DNA of 33,196 bases from Sporolactobacillus nakayamae (GCF_900113325.1 NZ_FOOY01000030.1:1-33196); one strand, 5' to 3'; positions 7,302 through 15,226 are shown, counted from the first letter of the stretch. The notes: a model not told the origin generated them from the letters alone. Translations and numbers: made by a program.

Positions 7302-8468
7302 TTAACAGCAGTTACCTTTTTCAGCATCCAGTTTTTCTTTGATCCACTGGAAGACTTTTTCATCATCTTCTTTTACAAGCAGATTTTCTAAAGATTGAAC
7401 GACTTGCACGCGCATGTTGGGGTCAAATCGATCCCACATTTTCTGAAGCGCCCAAGTGACCGTGCGGCGGATTACGGGACGCGGGTCTTCATCGAGCAGA
7501 CGAAGCAGTTCCGGCGCGGCACTCACATCTTTATAATTGCCGAGCGCGACAATCGCATTGCGCTGAATGGGCTTTTTTCCCCGCCAAGAGCCTGACAGTT
7601 CGCCGAATGTCTCTTTGAAATCGCGATTAGACAGTGAGAGCAGCGGTATGAGCAGCGGACGGGCAAGTTCAGGATCCGCTTCCATCTCCTCATGAAAATG
7701 ACTATCCACATCGCGATTGTATGGACAGACTTGCTGACAGGTATCGCAGCCGTAAATACGGTTGCCGATTGCTTTTTTGTAGGGTTCCGGCAGTTCCTGT
7801 TTGGTCTGCGTAAGATAGGCGATGCATTTCTGACTGTTGAGTTGTCCACCTTGAACCAGTGCACCGGTCGGACAATGGTCGATACAAATTGTGCAGTCGC
7901 CACACAGGTCAGTGGCTGGTTTGTCTGGAGGAAAGGGAATATTGGTCAGCATTTCGCCGAGATAAACATACGATCCGAATTCCTCCGTAATCAGGTTGGT
8001 GCTTTTTCCTGCCCAGCCGATGCCGGCACGTTCAGCCACTGCACGGTCTGACAGTTCTCCAGTGTCGACCATACTTTTGTATCGAGCACCGGGGGTGGTG
8101 TCAACCAGAAAGTCACCAAGCTTTTCCAGTGCTTTGCGAAGAATCATATGGTAGTCCTGTCCCCATGAGACTCGGGCAAAAGCGCCGCGACGCTGGCCCT
8201 TCGTGTTTGCCGGGCGCTCGGCCATTTTTTTCGGGTACGCCATGGCGATCGAGACAATCGACTGCGCGCCGTCCATGAGCAGAGACGGCTCAGTCCTCTT
8301 TTCGATATCCTTCTCCTCAAATCCGGACTGATAACCGAGTTCCCGCTGCTGGTAGAGCCGAGCCTTGAGTTCGGTGAACGGATCGGCCGTCGTGAAGCCG
8401 ATCTTGTCCACGCCCATTTTCTTGCTATATGTGATCAGCTGTTCTTTCAGCTTTTGAAAATCCGTCAT
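7302..8468 (-). CDS. queG: Epoxyqueuosine reductase QueG
   Basis: This 388-aa cytosolic enzyme catalyses the last step of tRNA queuosine synthesis, reducing epoxyqueuosine to queuosine with a cobalamin cofactor and two 4Fe-4S clusters. The family signatures are present: 'YHMILRKALEKL' and 'MVDTGELSDRAVAERAGIGW' in the cobalamin-binding reductase part, then ferredoxin-like Cys clusters 'CGDCTICIDHCPTGAL' (about residues 188-203) and 'CDTCQQVCP' (about 243-251). The C-terminal ~90 residues are HEAT-like helices, as in Bacillus QueG, ending in NCC. Length is normal for the bacilli version. A promoter with TTGCGT-17-TATCAT lies 70-98 bp upstream of the start. No lesion is seen. Confidence 0.95.
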   Translation of the reverse strand: MTDFQKLKEQLITYSKKMGVDKIGFTTADPFTELKARLYQQRELGYQSGFEEKDIEKRTEPSLLMDGAQSIVSIAMAYPKKMAERPANTKGQRRGAFARVSWGQDYHMILRKALEKLGDFLVDTTPGARYKSMVDTGELSDRAVAERAGIGWAGKSTNLITEEFGSYVYLGEMLTNIPFPPDKPATDLCGDCTICIDHCPTGALVQGGQLNSQKCIAYLTQTKQELPEPYKKAIGNRIYGCDTCQQVCPYNRDVDSHFHEEMEADPELARPLLIPLLSLSNRDFKETFGELSGSWRGKKPIQRNAIVALGNYKDVSAAPELLRLLDEDPRPVIRRTVTWALQKMWDRFDPNMRVQVVQSLENLLVKEDDEKVFQWIKEKLDAEKGNCC

Positions 8469-8537
8469 TTCTAATAAATCCTTTCATTGCCTATTGCGAA
8501 ACATTGAGAGACTTGTCCCGATTGCTGTTCTGCCCTC

Positions 8538-8566
8538 ATGATAGCGTGATTGGCAAATGCACGCAA
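8538..8566 (-). promoter_or_regulatory. Sigma-A-type promoter of queG
   Basis: On the minus strand, TTGCGT (8561-8566) is followed after 17 bp by TATCAT (8538-8543). It gives a 5' leader of about 60 nt before the queG start at 8468. Confidence 0.5.
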
Positions 8567-8689
8567 ATTAATGGTGAACGTCGTCTTTATATTTTTTCAC
8601 CCGACATGATCTGACACAATCGCCGAAGGACTTTTTTCTTTGAATCTTGAATAGTAACTCTAACAGGCGTATACGAGAGGTGACTGGAT

Positions 8690-10132
8690 TTGAAGAAAAA
8701 GCTTATCATGATCGGAGCAATTCTTACTGTGTTCATCGTGACGCTCTTAATTTTTGAGATTGGAAAGCCAATCCATTTACAGCCTGCCAATGAAATACAA
8801 GAGAACAACACGAAGAAGATGCAACAAGTCTTTGTACCGAAAAGTGTTCCTGCAGGGAATCAAAGTGATTATACGATTCACCTTTCCATGAAAAAGAATG
8901 GTACTTTTCATGTGAACGCAATGGTAGAAATCAAAAATACATCCTCAGATTCATGGGACAAACTGGTGTTTTATTTTATACCTAATATGTTTACAAAGAA
9001 AAATGATCCTGATGTCGACCAACCAGCAACCAACCATATTAATACTATAAAAGTGAATGGTTATTCCAATTCACACCGCTTAATTAAAGATACATTGAAC
9101 ATTCCATTAAAAAAGAATTTATCTCCTGGGAGAAAGGCTAAAGTATACTTTTCATACGATTTCACGGTTCCTAAAGGAGGAAAACGATTCACACAAAGGA
9201 ATGGCAATTTTTATTTAGCAGAATTCTATCCGATGATCGCAACCTATCGAAATCACACTTGGAATGCTGCGCCATACCAATTTATTAATAGTGAAACGTA
9301 TCATACGACATTCAGTGACTTCAAAGTTGTTTACGATATTCCGAAAGAATACACGATGACCTCAACGAGCGAGGAAGACATTTTTCCTAGCAAAAGCAAA
9401 GGCTCTTTTTCAGTGAAAAAATCAAAAGAAGTCTTTATCGCCTTGCTAAAATCACCCTACGTGACAACTGTTAAAGTAGACGATACAATGATTCGTATTT
9501 TTAGCATCAATAAAGAAGAGTGTGAGGAAATAAGAACTGAGGCGGCTTCGGCATTCACCTATTATGAGCGTAAAATGGGGCGCTATCCACGCCATCAACT
9601 TGACATCGTCCTAGGCGAAATGGGAATGGAGTATCCGGGAATAGTTACAGCAGGTTATTTGCGTAATGGCCCGTTAGATCTTAAAGGACTTAAATGGGAG
9701 GTTGATCACGAAATTGCCCACCAATGGTTCTATGGGGTCGTCAGCAATGATCCGTATCATGACGGATGGCTGGACGAAGGCATGGTTACTTTTGCACAAG
9801 GACTGTTAAACATTTACCGATCAAAGAAAGCCATTGATTACACGTACATTGACAAAATAGTTAAAGAATATAACAAGTATCCGGTGAATCTGCCGTTGGA
9901 TCAGTATCCTCCAACCCTAAGGAGTACCTATATTTATGGAAAAGCGAGTTCAGCGCTTTTTAAACTGTTTAAACATCGCGGCGGACAAAAAGAGGCAGAG
10001 AAATTTTTAAATGCATATTACCATTTTTATCAATATAAAGAAGTTGATTCAAAAGAATTCATACGCTTTACCAAAGCATATTTCAATATAAAAGACGATG
10101 ATATTTTCAAAGGATGGTTATCTGTCCGATAA
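8690..10132 (+). CDS. Membrane-anchored M1-family (gluzincin) metallopeptidase
   Basis: This 480-aa protein has an N-terminal signal-anchor (about residues 4-24), so the catalytic part faces outside. An N-terminal beta-rich domain is followed by the thermolysin-like core. The substrate-binding element 'GMEYPGI' stands in for GAMEN. The zinc site HEIAH is at 340-344, with the third ligand Glu363 in 'WLDEG', giving HExxH-x18-E as in M1 aminopeptidases (Asp replaces the common Asn before Glu). It is shorter than PepN-type enzymes and lacks their long C-terminal domains, which suggests a peptidase for small peptides or envelope proteins. The start is TTG 8690, about 7 bases after GAGAGGTG. It is divergent from queG and not obviously in an operon. 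Confidence 0.85.
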   Translation: MKKKLIMIGAILTVFIVTLLIFEIGKPIHLQPANEIQENNTKKMQQVFVPKSVPAGNQSDYTIHLSMKKNGTFHVNAMVEIKNTSSDSWDKLVFYFIPNMFTKKNDPDVDQPATNHINTIKVNGYSNSHRLIKDTLNIPLKKNLSPGRKAKVYFSYDFTVPKGGKRFTQRNGNFYLAEFYPMIATYRNHTWNAAPYQFINSETYHTTFSDFKVVYDIPKEYTMTSTSEEDIFPSKSKGSFSVKKSKEVFIALLKSPYVTTVKVDDTMIRIFSINKEECEEIRTEAASAFTYYERKMGRYPRHQLDIVLGEMGMEYPGIVTAGYLRNGPLDLKGLKWEVDHEIAHQWFYGVVSNDPYHDGWLDEGMVTFAQGLLNIYRSKKAIDYTYIDKIVKEYNKYPVNLPLDQYPPTLRSTYIYGKASSALFKLFKHRGGQKEAEKFLNAYYHFYQYKEVDSKEFIRFTKAYFNIKDDDIFKGWLSVR

Positions 10133-10215
10133 TAAGATCTTATCAAATTATGCTGTGTAAATTGCATGTTAGTATTAGAGTGTTACTAGGTATTAGACGC
10201 ACTATGTTCGTGTGC

Positions 10216-10244
10216 TTCACATTTTTAATGGTAGACTTTATAAT
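10216..10244 (+). promoter_or_regulatory. Promoter reading toward the toxin-like locus
   Basis: TTCACA (10216-10221), a 17-bp spacer and a perfect TATAAT (10239-10244). Transcription would start near 10251 and run into the 3' part of the minus-strand toxin-like transcript, as an antisense RNA would. No ORF with a good ribosome site follows. Confidence 0.5.
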
Positions 10245-10341
10245 AGGATTAAAGTAATATTTCACTTACGATATATAGTTGCTTTGATCGAGTAGATTAA
10301 GCATATGGATTTTGCGTCTACTTTTGTTTATTGATGTATAT

Positions 10342-10384
10342 AATAAAAACGGCAGTTGCCTGTGCTCTAACACAGATAACTGCC
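10342..10384 (-). terminator. Strong intrinsic terminator of the toxin-like RNA
   Basis: GGCAGTT (10351-10357) pairs with AACTGCC (10378-10384), with an inner CTGTG/CACAG stem. On the minus strand the hairpin is followed by GTTTTTATT. There is no T-tract on the plus strand, so it terminates the minus-strand transcript only. Confidence 0.8.
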
Positions 10385-10434
10385 TGGGCACTAGAAGCTG
10401 CTTTAAGAGCAGCGCATCACCTTACAGCTTAATT

Positions 10435-10502
10435 ATCACAAAGGATAGTCCGCCTTCTAGCCTGCCAGCTTGTGGGACGGATTATTTTTTGTCCTTTGTG
10501 AT
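10435..10502. repeat. 11-bp perfect inverted repeat around the toxin-like ORF end
   Basis: ATCACAAAGGA (10435-10445) is the exact reverse complement of TCCTTTGTGAT (10492-10502), and short inner complementary stretches (TCCG/CGGA) extend the stem. In the minus-strand RNA it would fold the last codons of the small ORF against the 3' UTR. Long intramolecular pairing of this sort is usual in type I toxin mRNAs. Confidence 0.7.
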
Positions 10503-10583
10503 GTAGTTGAGCAATGCCAGCAAAAACTGACCACCCAAAAAGAGTAGACCAATTATGCCGGTTACAGCCACAATCACAGACAT
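10482..10583 (-). CDS. 33-aa hydrophobic peptide, candidate type I toxin
   Basis: ATG 10581-10583 opens a 33-residue peptide beginning MSVIVAVTGIIGLLFLGG, with one TM helix through 'FLLALLNYI' and a charged tail TKDKK. This is the architecture of Fst/TxpA/BsrG-like membrane toxins, although I cannot assign a named family. AAGGAGG (10599-10605) is 15 bases upstream, a long gap, and sits beside a hairpin (10606-10643), so translation may be structure-controlled. The gene has its own promoter (10688-10714), a ~100-nt leader and a strong terminator (10342-10384), and a convergent promoter (10216-10244) could make an antisense RNA. A larger frame covers the same DNA but lacks a ribosome site. Confidence 0.55.
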   Translation of the reverse strand: MSVIVAVTGIIGLLFLGGQFLLALLNYITKDKK

Positions 10584-10605
10584 AGGAACAAAAAAGCGCC
10601 TCCTT

Positions 10606-10643
10606 CTGTTCTCTGTCGTCTACAGGAGACACTACGAGAACAG
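10606..10643 (-). promoter_or_regulatory. 5' UTR hairpin next to the toxin-like ribosome site
   Basis: CTGTTCTC (10606-10613) pairs with GAGAACAG (10636-10643), with a nested GTCT/AGAC stem. In the minus-strand RNA this hairpin ends one base before AAGGAGG. It could occlude or present the ribosome site. Confidence 0.55.
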
Positions 10644-10687
10644 GGTGTGACACACCGTCCTTTAAACCGTTCTATACCTTGTTTATT

Positions 10688-10714
10688 ATTCTAGCATAAT
10701 CTGAGTTCGTTCAA
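10688..10714 (-). promoter_or_regulatory. Extended -10 promoter of the toxin-like RNA
   Basis: Minus strand: TTGAAC (10709-10714) or TTTGAA (10710-10715), a 15-16 bp spacer, and TAGAAT (10688-10693) preceded by TG one base upstream (extended -10). Confidence 0.5.
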
Positions 10715-10813
10715 ATCGTCTAATGAAGCAAACAATGAATGGTGGCGTGCAGTTTCAAAGATACATCCACCGCCAATAAGAAGATCTGCTTCTGATTGAT
10801 CAGCAAAAGTCAT
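10691..10813 (-). CDS. Possible 40-aa ORF translationally coupled to the nuclease-like gene
   Basis: ATG 10811-10813 overlaps the TGA of the preceding gene as ATGA, the classic layout for coupled translation. The 40 residues (start MTFADQSEADLLIGGG, end NELRLC) are soluble and acidic, and I do not recognise them. The 3' end overlaps the promoter of the toxin-like RNA. It may be a real small partner protein or the tail of an ancestral longer gene; chance is also possible. Confidence 0.3.
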   Translation of the reverse strand: MTFADQSEADLLIGGGCIFETARHHSLFASLDDLNELRLC

Positions 10814-12060
10814 ACCGATCGCGCAATCGGGTCAAGGATTCTGATGTCCGTACCGAACTTGCACATGGCGTCACAGTCGCATTGCAAGTCCGAAAATAAA
10901 AGATAGGACATGGCGGATTTTAAGGATTGTTCCTTAATGAATGATGGGCGCATTAATTGCGCTTTGATTTCTTTTTCACGTTTGTTGGGAGCGACCAAAA
11001 AAAGTCTGCATGTTTGCTCAACAGACAGCGATAAATCATAGAGTCTGAGAATGCCTGAATAAATGGAGGTACTCTTTTCCACTTCAAATCCGCTGACAAT
11101 CTGATCATTTTGACTCAGCCAGAGCACGTCAATCAGTGATACAGTATCAAAGACGCTTTTGCTTAGATTCGTGAGCGGCAGGGCGGAGAGCGAGTATTCG
11201 CCGAGCTTTTTACCGTTGTATTCTCGCTTATGGTCGTTTTGGGCGATCCACACATGATAGCCCAGTGCGCGTCCCAATCGTGCTAAATGGTATTGCATTT
11301 CACTGTGTGCATTTTCCTCAATTTGGTCATCAAGGACTTGAGAATGTCTTTTTTTCACTGCTTTTAACCGTTTTTCATTTTCCGCCGCCAGAACCTCGTC
11401 ACTATTTTCGGGCAGAATGAGCCGGCCAGAGCCAATCTCAAACAGTAAACCGGCAAAAGCACCTAAATCTTTGGATAAGCTTGACTGTTGATTTGTCGCC
11501 AGGATATCCTCTCTCATTTCAAGGTAAGCCATCCAGGAACCGAGCTTAAGCTTTTTATGGAATAGTGTATTGAACCCGCGAACAATTGCTGTATTGAAAG
11601 GCGGAAACAGGGTGGGGTGAAGAAAATAAATAATAGTGGCAACCGCCGGGCCCAAACCTTTAATTTTTAATTGATCGAGTTTCACAATCTCGTCAAAAAT
11701 CTGTTTAGCATTGGTGGCGTGCAGACAAGCATTAAGAAATCTTCCAAAAGCCATTTGGTTTTCAGAGTTCTCATAAATATCTGGGATTCGGAGCTTCGGT
11801 TTCCAGAAAAACGGATGTGCCGCCCCTGCGAAAATTTGTTTTTGCTCCGATATCGCCGTAACAACGGTCTCCAAGCTCGATCCCTTGAAATCATTTCCAA
11901 AGGTGCGTGCTTCAATTTCACTAATGACCTTTTTAAGTCCCTTTTTGATGGTGCGGAAGGCCTTGAGACGGTCTTCATTATTAATAAACCAAGTATGATA
12001 AACTGATTCCTGATCGTGTATGTACCCCTCGGTGAGCTTATCTAATTCTTCACGTGCCAA
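10810..12060 (-). CDS. Uncharacterised protein with HhH-like region and PD-(D/E)XK-like nuclease motif
   Basis: This 416-aa soluble protein has no signal peptide. The middle (about residues 125-165) contains 'LKIKGLGPAVATIIYFLHP', which resembles the helix-hairpin-helix of DNA glycosylases. The C-terminal third resembles a restriction-endonuclease-like fold: a conserved helix 'HSEMQYHLARLGRALGY' (about 252-268), then 'IDVLWL' and 'GFEVEKSTSIYSG', giving Asp311 and Glu326-x-Glu328-Lys329 as a plausible D-...-ExE/K active site. A role in DNA cleavage, repair or defence is inference. The open frame begins at ATG 12075, but that ATG overlaps the ribosome site GGAGG; TTG 12060, eight bases after it, is preferred. 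A 40-aa ORF overlaps its stop as ATGA. Confidence 0.6.
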   Translation of the reverse strand: MAREELDKLTEGYIHDQESVYHTWFINNEDRLKAFRTIKKGLKKVISEIEARTFGNDFKGSSLETVVTAISEQKQIFAGAAHPFFWKPKLRIPDIYENSENQMAFGRFLNACLHATNAKQIFDEIVKLDQLKIKGLGPAVATIIYFLHPTLFPPFNTAIVRGFNTLFHKKLKLGSWMAYLEMREDILATNQQSSLSKDLGAFAGLLFEIGSGRLILPENSDEVLAAENEKRLKAVKKRHSQVLDDQIEENAHSEMQYHLARLGRALGYHVWIAQNDHKREYNGKKLGEYSLSALPLTNLSKSVFDTVSLIDVLWLSQNDQIVSGFEVEKSTSIYSGILRLYDLSLSVEQTCRLFLVAPNKREKEIKAQLMRPSFIKEQSLKSAMSYLLFSDLQCDCDAMCKFGTDIRILDPIARSV

Positions 12061-12121
12061 CGTGTTTACCTCCATTAATATCTATGATCCTATTATAGTT
12101 GAATACTCTTTACGAGATAGA

Positions 12122-12149
12122 TGTTATAGTTTTGTCATTATATTGTTAT
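12122..12149 (+). promoter_or_regulatory. WalR (YycF)-type box, three half-sites at 11-bp period
   Basis: TGTTAT (12122-12127), TGTCAT (12133-12138) and TGTTAT (12144-12149) are spaced exactly 11 bp start to start. The established WalR site is TGTWAH-N5-TGTWAH, and only the middle copy deviates, at one base. It lies ~115 bp upstream of an M23 cell-wall hydrolase, a typical WalRK target class. Confidence 0.6.
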
Positions 12150-12167
12150 CGAATCATGTCTTGTTGT

Positions 12168-12193
12168 GTCACATTATGTTGTTATGATGTGAC
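12168..12193 (+). promoter_or_regulatory. GTCACAT...ATGTGAC dyad upstream of the M23 gene
   Basis: Perfect 7-bp arms GTCACAT (12168-12174) and ATGTGAC (12187-12193) flank 12 bp. TATAAA (12194-12199) directly follows and may be the -10 element. The dyad could be an operator acting alongside the WalR-type box. Confidence 0.4.
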
Positions 12194-12261
12194 TATAAAT
12201 CATGCTAAGGGTATTCGCCTGAAGCGATATAAATAGAAGAATACTAGAGGGGAAAGGGATC

Positions 12262-13377
12262 ATGAATCGAAAATACATACATACAGCAGCGTTGGGACTG
12301 GTGCTTTCCTTATTCATGGGCTATGGCATCCCCGAAGCACATGCAGCACAAGGTCAGCAGCCTTCTGAGAATCAGCGACAACAGGATGCGGTGATTAACC
12401 AGCTTAAGGCTTCGGATCATCAAGTGAAGAAGATTAAAACGGCGGTGGATACCAAACAAGATAAACTCGCCGAAAGCCGTGAAAAATCGAAGTGGATGAA
12501 GGAAGAAATCAATCGATTGGACAAGCAGATCGACAGCAGAGATAAGTTATTGAAAAAGCGGATTCGAACGATGTACGTCAATGAAGGATCCGTGAACTAT
12601 CTTGACGTTCTGCTTGGTTCAGAGAGTTTTGGTAATTTCATAGATCGAGTATTTGCTTTAAAAACAATCTCGGAAAACGATCAAAACATGTTGAACGATC
12701 AAAAGAAAGACAAGGCGGACCGGGCAGCAAATCAACAGGCGCTTATTGACGAACAAAGTCAGTTGAAGAATCGTTTGGCGGAATTAAAGAATCTGGAAAC
12801 TGAGCTTCTTAAAAAAGAGAAAGATCAACGCAGTCAATTGGCGTTATTGAAAGAAGAAGCATCGAAAATAAAAGAAAAAGAAATGGAAAAAGATGAAGAA
12901 AAAGAAATTGCTGAGGATCAAACACGTGCGCTAAACAGGCAATCAACCGAGCTTGAAAATCTGTCTGACAGTAAAGCAGATTTCATAAAACCGGCCCAAG
13001 GCTATATCTCTTCCGGGTTCGGCAAACGTTCCTTTGATAACGGTTTTCATCCCGGGATTGATATCGCCAATAGCGAGGAGACACCGGTAAAAGCCGCTGC
13101 TGACGGTGTTGTTTTTCGAGCGTATCATTCATCCAGTTACGGAAACACGGTCATGATTTCACACAAAATCCATGGGAAATTATTTACGACCGTTTACGCG
13201 CACTTAAACAGTTATCATGTCGCAACAGGAGAACGGGTGATTAAGGGACAGGATATTGGCGGAATGGGTAATACAGGCGAATCGTTCGGCTCGCATCTGC
13301 ACTTCGAACTGTATGACGGACAATGGAATCCGCCACCGCATAACGGCGCTGTCGATCCGATGAAGTTTATTCAGTGA
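12262..13377 (+). CDS. Secreted PcsB/CwlO-like coiled-coil M23 peptidoglycan hydrolase
   Basis: This 371-aa secreted protein has a signal peptide cleaved near AHA/AQ (residues 28-29). A long charged coiled coil (about 35-240) follows, with the PcsB-type hinge 'NYLDVLLGSESFGNFIDRV' at about 112-130. The LytM/M23 endopeptidase domain runs from about 248 to 371. Zinc ligands are visible: His263 and Asp267 in 'HPGIDIA' and His347 in 'SHLHFE', plus the conserved His314 in 'YAHL'. The established role is cutting peptide cross-links in the wall, with the coiled coil giving FtsEX-type control in homologues. A WalR-type box and a dyad lie upstream and an intrinsic terminator follows. The ribosome site GAGGGGAAAGGG precedes ATG 12262. 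It is probably monocistronic. Confidence 0.9.
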   Translation: MNRKYIHTAALGLVLSLFMGYGIPEAHAAQGQQPSENQRQQDAVINQLKASDHQVKKIKTAVDTKQDKLAESREKSKWMKEEINRLDKQIDSRDKLLKKRIRTMYVNEGSVNYLDVLLGSESFGNFIDRVFALKTISENDQNMLNDQKKDKADRAANQQALIDEQSQLKNRLAELKNLETELLKKEKDQRSQLALLKEEASKIKEKEMEKDEEKEIAEDQTRALNRQSTELENLSDSKADFIKPAQGYISSGFGKRSFDNGFHPGIDIANSEETPVKAAADGVVFRAYHSSSYGNTVMISHKIHGKLFTTVYAHLNSYHVATGERVIKGQDIGGMGNTGESFGSHLHFELYDGQWNPPPHNGAVDPMKFIQ

Positions 13378-13393
13378 ATGGATTTGGAAAAAT

Positions 13394-13418
13394 GAGAGGG
13401 GCGATCCCTCTCGTTTTT
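13394..13418 (+). terminator. Intrinsic terminator of the M23 gene
   Basis: GAGAGGG (13394-13400), loop GCGAT, CCCTCTC (13406-13412), then G and T5. Upstream A's can pair with the T-tract. Confidence 0.85.
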
Positions 13419-13450
13419 CGGATACAGAATCATTGATTTAATAACAATGG

Positions 13451-13478
13451 TTTGAGGAACGTTCCTGAAGGGTATAAT
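13451..13478 (+). promoter_or_regulatory. Promoter of the Fra-like gene with palindromic spacer
   Basis: TTTGAG (13451-13456), a 16-bp spacer, TATAAT (13473-13478). The perfect 12-bp palindrome AGGAACGTTCCT (13455-13466) overlaps the -35 and spacer, a likely operator position. The regulator is unknown. Confidence 0.5.
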
Positions 13479-13500
13479 CTATTTTTTAGGAGGGAACAAC

Positions 13501-13872
13501 ATGGACGTTTTTGCAGACTATTTATCGCGTATGGATAACCCGCAGCACCGAGCCCGAACAGAAGAAGTGTTGACATGGGTAACTAATAAATTTCCACATT
13601 TGGCGCGGGTGATTAAATGGAATCAGCCAATGTTTACTGATCACGGAACCTTTATTATTGGTTTCAGCATATCTAAAAAACATTTGGCCGTCTCCCCCGA
13701 ACTTGCAGGGATTGAGCGTTTTTCTGCTGACATTGTGCAGGCTGGTTATGATCATACCAAGATGTTAATACGCTTTCCGTGGGATCGCCCGGTTGATTAT
13801 GAATTGCTTGAGAAAATGATTGCATTTAATATCGCCGACAAAAAAGAGTGTACGACCTTTTGGCGGAAGTAA
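13501..13872 (+). CDS. fra: DUF1801 frataxin-like protein (YdhG/Fra-like)
   Basis: This 123-aa cytosolic protein closely resembles Bacillus subtilis YdhG (Fra), an iron-binding frataxin-like chaperone implicated in Fe-S cluster and haem supply. Conserved blocks include '[15 protein letters not shown]', '[20 protein letters not shown]' and '[16 protein letters not shown]'. Length matches the family. A strong ribosome site AGGAGGG is seven bases before the ATG, and its own promoter with an internal palindrome lies just upstream. It appears to be a single-gene unit. The gene symbol is given by resemblance to YdhG. Confidence 0.82.
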   Translation: MDVFADYLSRMDNPQHRARTEEVLTWVTNKFPHLARVIKWNQPMFTDHGTFIIGFSISKKHLAVSPELAGIERFSADIVQAGYDHTKMLIRFPWDRPVDYELLEKMIAFNIADKKECTTFWRK

Positions 13873-13886
13873 AAAAGATCCCTCGC

Positions 13887-13911
13887 TTCAGCACGATGCT
13901 ATAGTGCTGAA
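13887..13911 (+). terminator. Hairpin after the Fra-like gene
   Basis: TTCAGCAC (13887-13894) pairs with GTGCTGAA (13904-13911) around a 9-nt loop, 15 bp after the stop codon. The T-tract is missing on the plus strand, so termination efficiency is doubtful. Confidence 0.4.
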
Positions 13912-14163
13912 AAGGGACAGTGAGTGCATAAGGACAGGAAACTATTCACTAAGCTAAAGCAGTATAGTCTCTAGTCATCTTCCCGTTCACTCGAATCCTC
14001 AGTAAAATTACTCAACTGTCTCATCATCGTTCAATAATTCACTCAAGGTATACATAATTAACGTCATTTGGCTCTTGCCCCTGAACGGGCAGGAATGATT
14101 CATCTTTCTGATGAAATTGTGCAGGCGGTTATGATCGCCCCTGCCACTGACTCACCTTGGTAT
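13912..14163. other. Intergenic stretch with no clear gene
   Basis: Between the Fra-like gene and the SDR terminator there is no supported ORF. A plus-strand open stretch at about 14085-14208 (beginning AGMIHLSDEIVQAV) reads like protein but has no start context. It may be a gene remnant. Confidence 0.35.
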
Positions 14164-14196
14164 AAAAAAAGAGTGGGATTAGTCTTTTTCCCCATC
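14164..14196 (-). terminator. Probable intrinsic terminator of the long-chain SDR gene
   Basis: On the minus strand GATGGGG, a 12-nt loop and CCCACTC form an imperfect stem followed by T7 (plus-strand A7 at 14164-14170), 20-50 bp after the SDR stop. The stem is imperfect but the U-tract is good. Confidence 0.5.
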
Positions 14197-14218
14197 TTTA
14201 ATAGATAACCTTAAAAAG

Positions 14219-15226
14219 TTAGGAATTTGTTGATTCTCCACCATCTACATGAAGAACTTGCCCAGTAACATGCCGAGAATCATCGGATGCTAAATAAACA
14301 AAGGTAGGGGCGACTTCGAATGGTTGAGCCATGCGATTAAATAAATTCGTTCCGTGCAAGGCGTTTACATCAGAAGAAAAGCTCGCCGGAATAAGAGGAG
14401 TCCAAACACGACCAGGTGCGATGGCATTGACACGAATCTGACGTTTGGCAAGGCTTTTTGCTAAAGAACGGGTCCAGCCAACAATGGCTGCCTTTGTAGC
14501 CGAATAATCAATTAATAACGGTTCACCTGCGTACGCGACCACTGAGGCAGTTCCAATAATTGAACTTTCTCCTTTTAAGTAGGGGAGTGCAGCTCTTGTT
14601 GTATAAAAATGGGAATAAATATTCAATTTAAAAGTTTCATCAAATTGTTCGTCCGTAATATCAGTAAGATCATTTTGCTGAAACTGAACCCCGACATGAT
14701 TACACAATACATCTAGCTTCCCAAAGGTTTTAATGGTTTCGTGTACAATGTGCTCACATTGTTCTTTTTTTCGAAGATCTCCCGGTAGTAGTAGACAGCT
14801 TTGACCAAACGCTTCAATTCTTCTTTTTGTTCGTTGGGCGTCTTCGTGCTCATCTAAATAAGCAATCACAACATTTGCCTCTTCTTTTGCAAAAGCAATC
14901 GCTGCTGCTGCCCCCATTCCACTGTCACCACCAGTAATAAGAGCCACTTTATTTTTTAATTTGCCACTTCCTTTATAATGGGGGTTTTCAATAATGGGTC
15001 TTGGAACCATTAAATCTTCAAGTCCAGGTTGTCTTAATTGTCTTTGCTCCGGTTGAGTCAAGGGTACCTCTTCATATCGAGTGATTTTTCCATACACAGG
15101 ATAATGCGGATATGGATCTTGCTTTTTATTGTCTTCAAACCATTTTTGATAAGCACGAATTTGCTCAAGTTCTTCCGTAGATAATGAGTGATGATGCTGA
15201 GGGTTATGCTCATTTTGATTATTCAT
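14219..15226 (-). CDS. Short-chain dehydrogenase/reductase with ~85-aa N-terminal extension (YhdF/YhxC-type)
   Basis: This 335-aa NAD(P)-dependent oxidoreductase belongs to the group seen in Bacilli as general-stress SDRs, which carry a hydrophilic N-terminal extension (residues 1-88, Pro/His/Gln-rich). The Rossmann motif 'TGGDSGMG' is at 98-105, and the catalytic Tyr241 and Lys245 are in 'YSATK'. The usual NNAG structural motif is changed to 'CNHVGV' (175-180), with Val for Ala, which is unusual but may be tolerated. The frame is open to 15322, but ATG 15224-15226, eight bases after GGAGG, is the likely start. A small plus-strand gene begins 97 bp upstream, divergently. The substrate is unknown. 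Confidence 0.87.
   Translation of the reverse strand: MNNQNEHNPQHHHSLSTEELEQIRAYQKWFEDNKKQDPYPHYPVYGKITRYEEVPLTQPEQRQLRQPGLEDLMVPRPIIENPHYKGSGKLKNKVALITGGDSGMGAAAAIAFAKEEANVVIAYLDEHEDAQRTKRRIEAFGQSCLLLPGDLRKKEQCEHIVHETIKTFGKLDVLCNHVGVQFQQNDLTDITDEQFDETFKLNIYSHFYTTRAALPYLKGESSIIGTASVVAYAGEPLLIDYSATKAAIVGWTRSLAKSLAKRQIRVNAIAPGRVWTPLIPASFSSDVNALHGTNLFNRMAQPFEVAPTFVYLASDDSRHVTGQVLHVDGGESTNS

Noticed and set aside
8647-8675. TTGAAT-17-TATACG as promoter for the M1 peptidase
   Set aside because: The -10 would end at the ribosome site (8676 onward), leaving no room for transcript start before it.
13455-13466. LexA (SOS) box in the promoter of the Fra-like gene
   Set aside because: Gram-positive LexA sites need GAAC-N4-GTTC; here the half-sites abut with no spacer.
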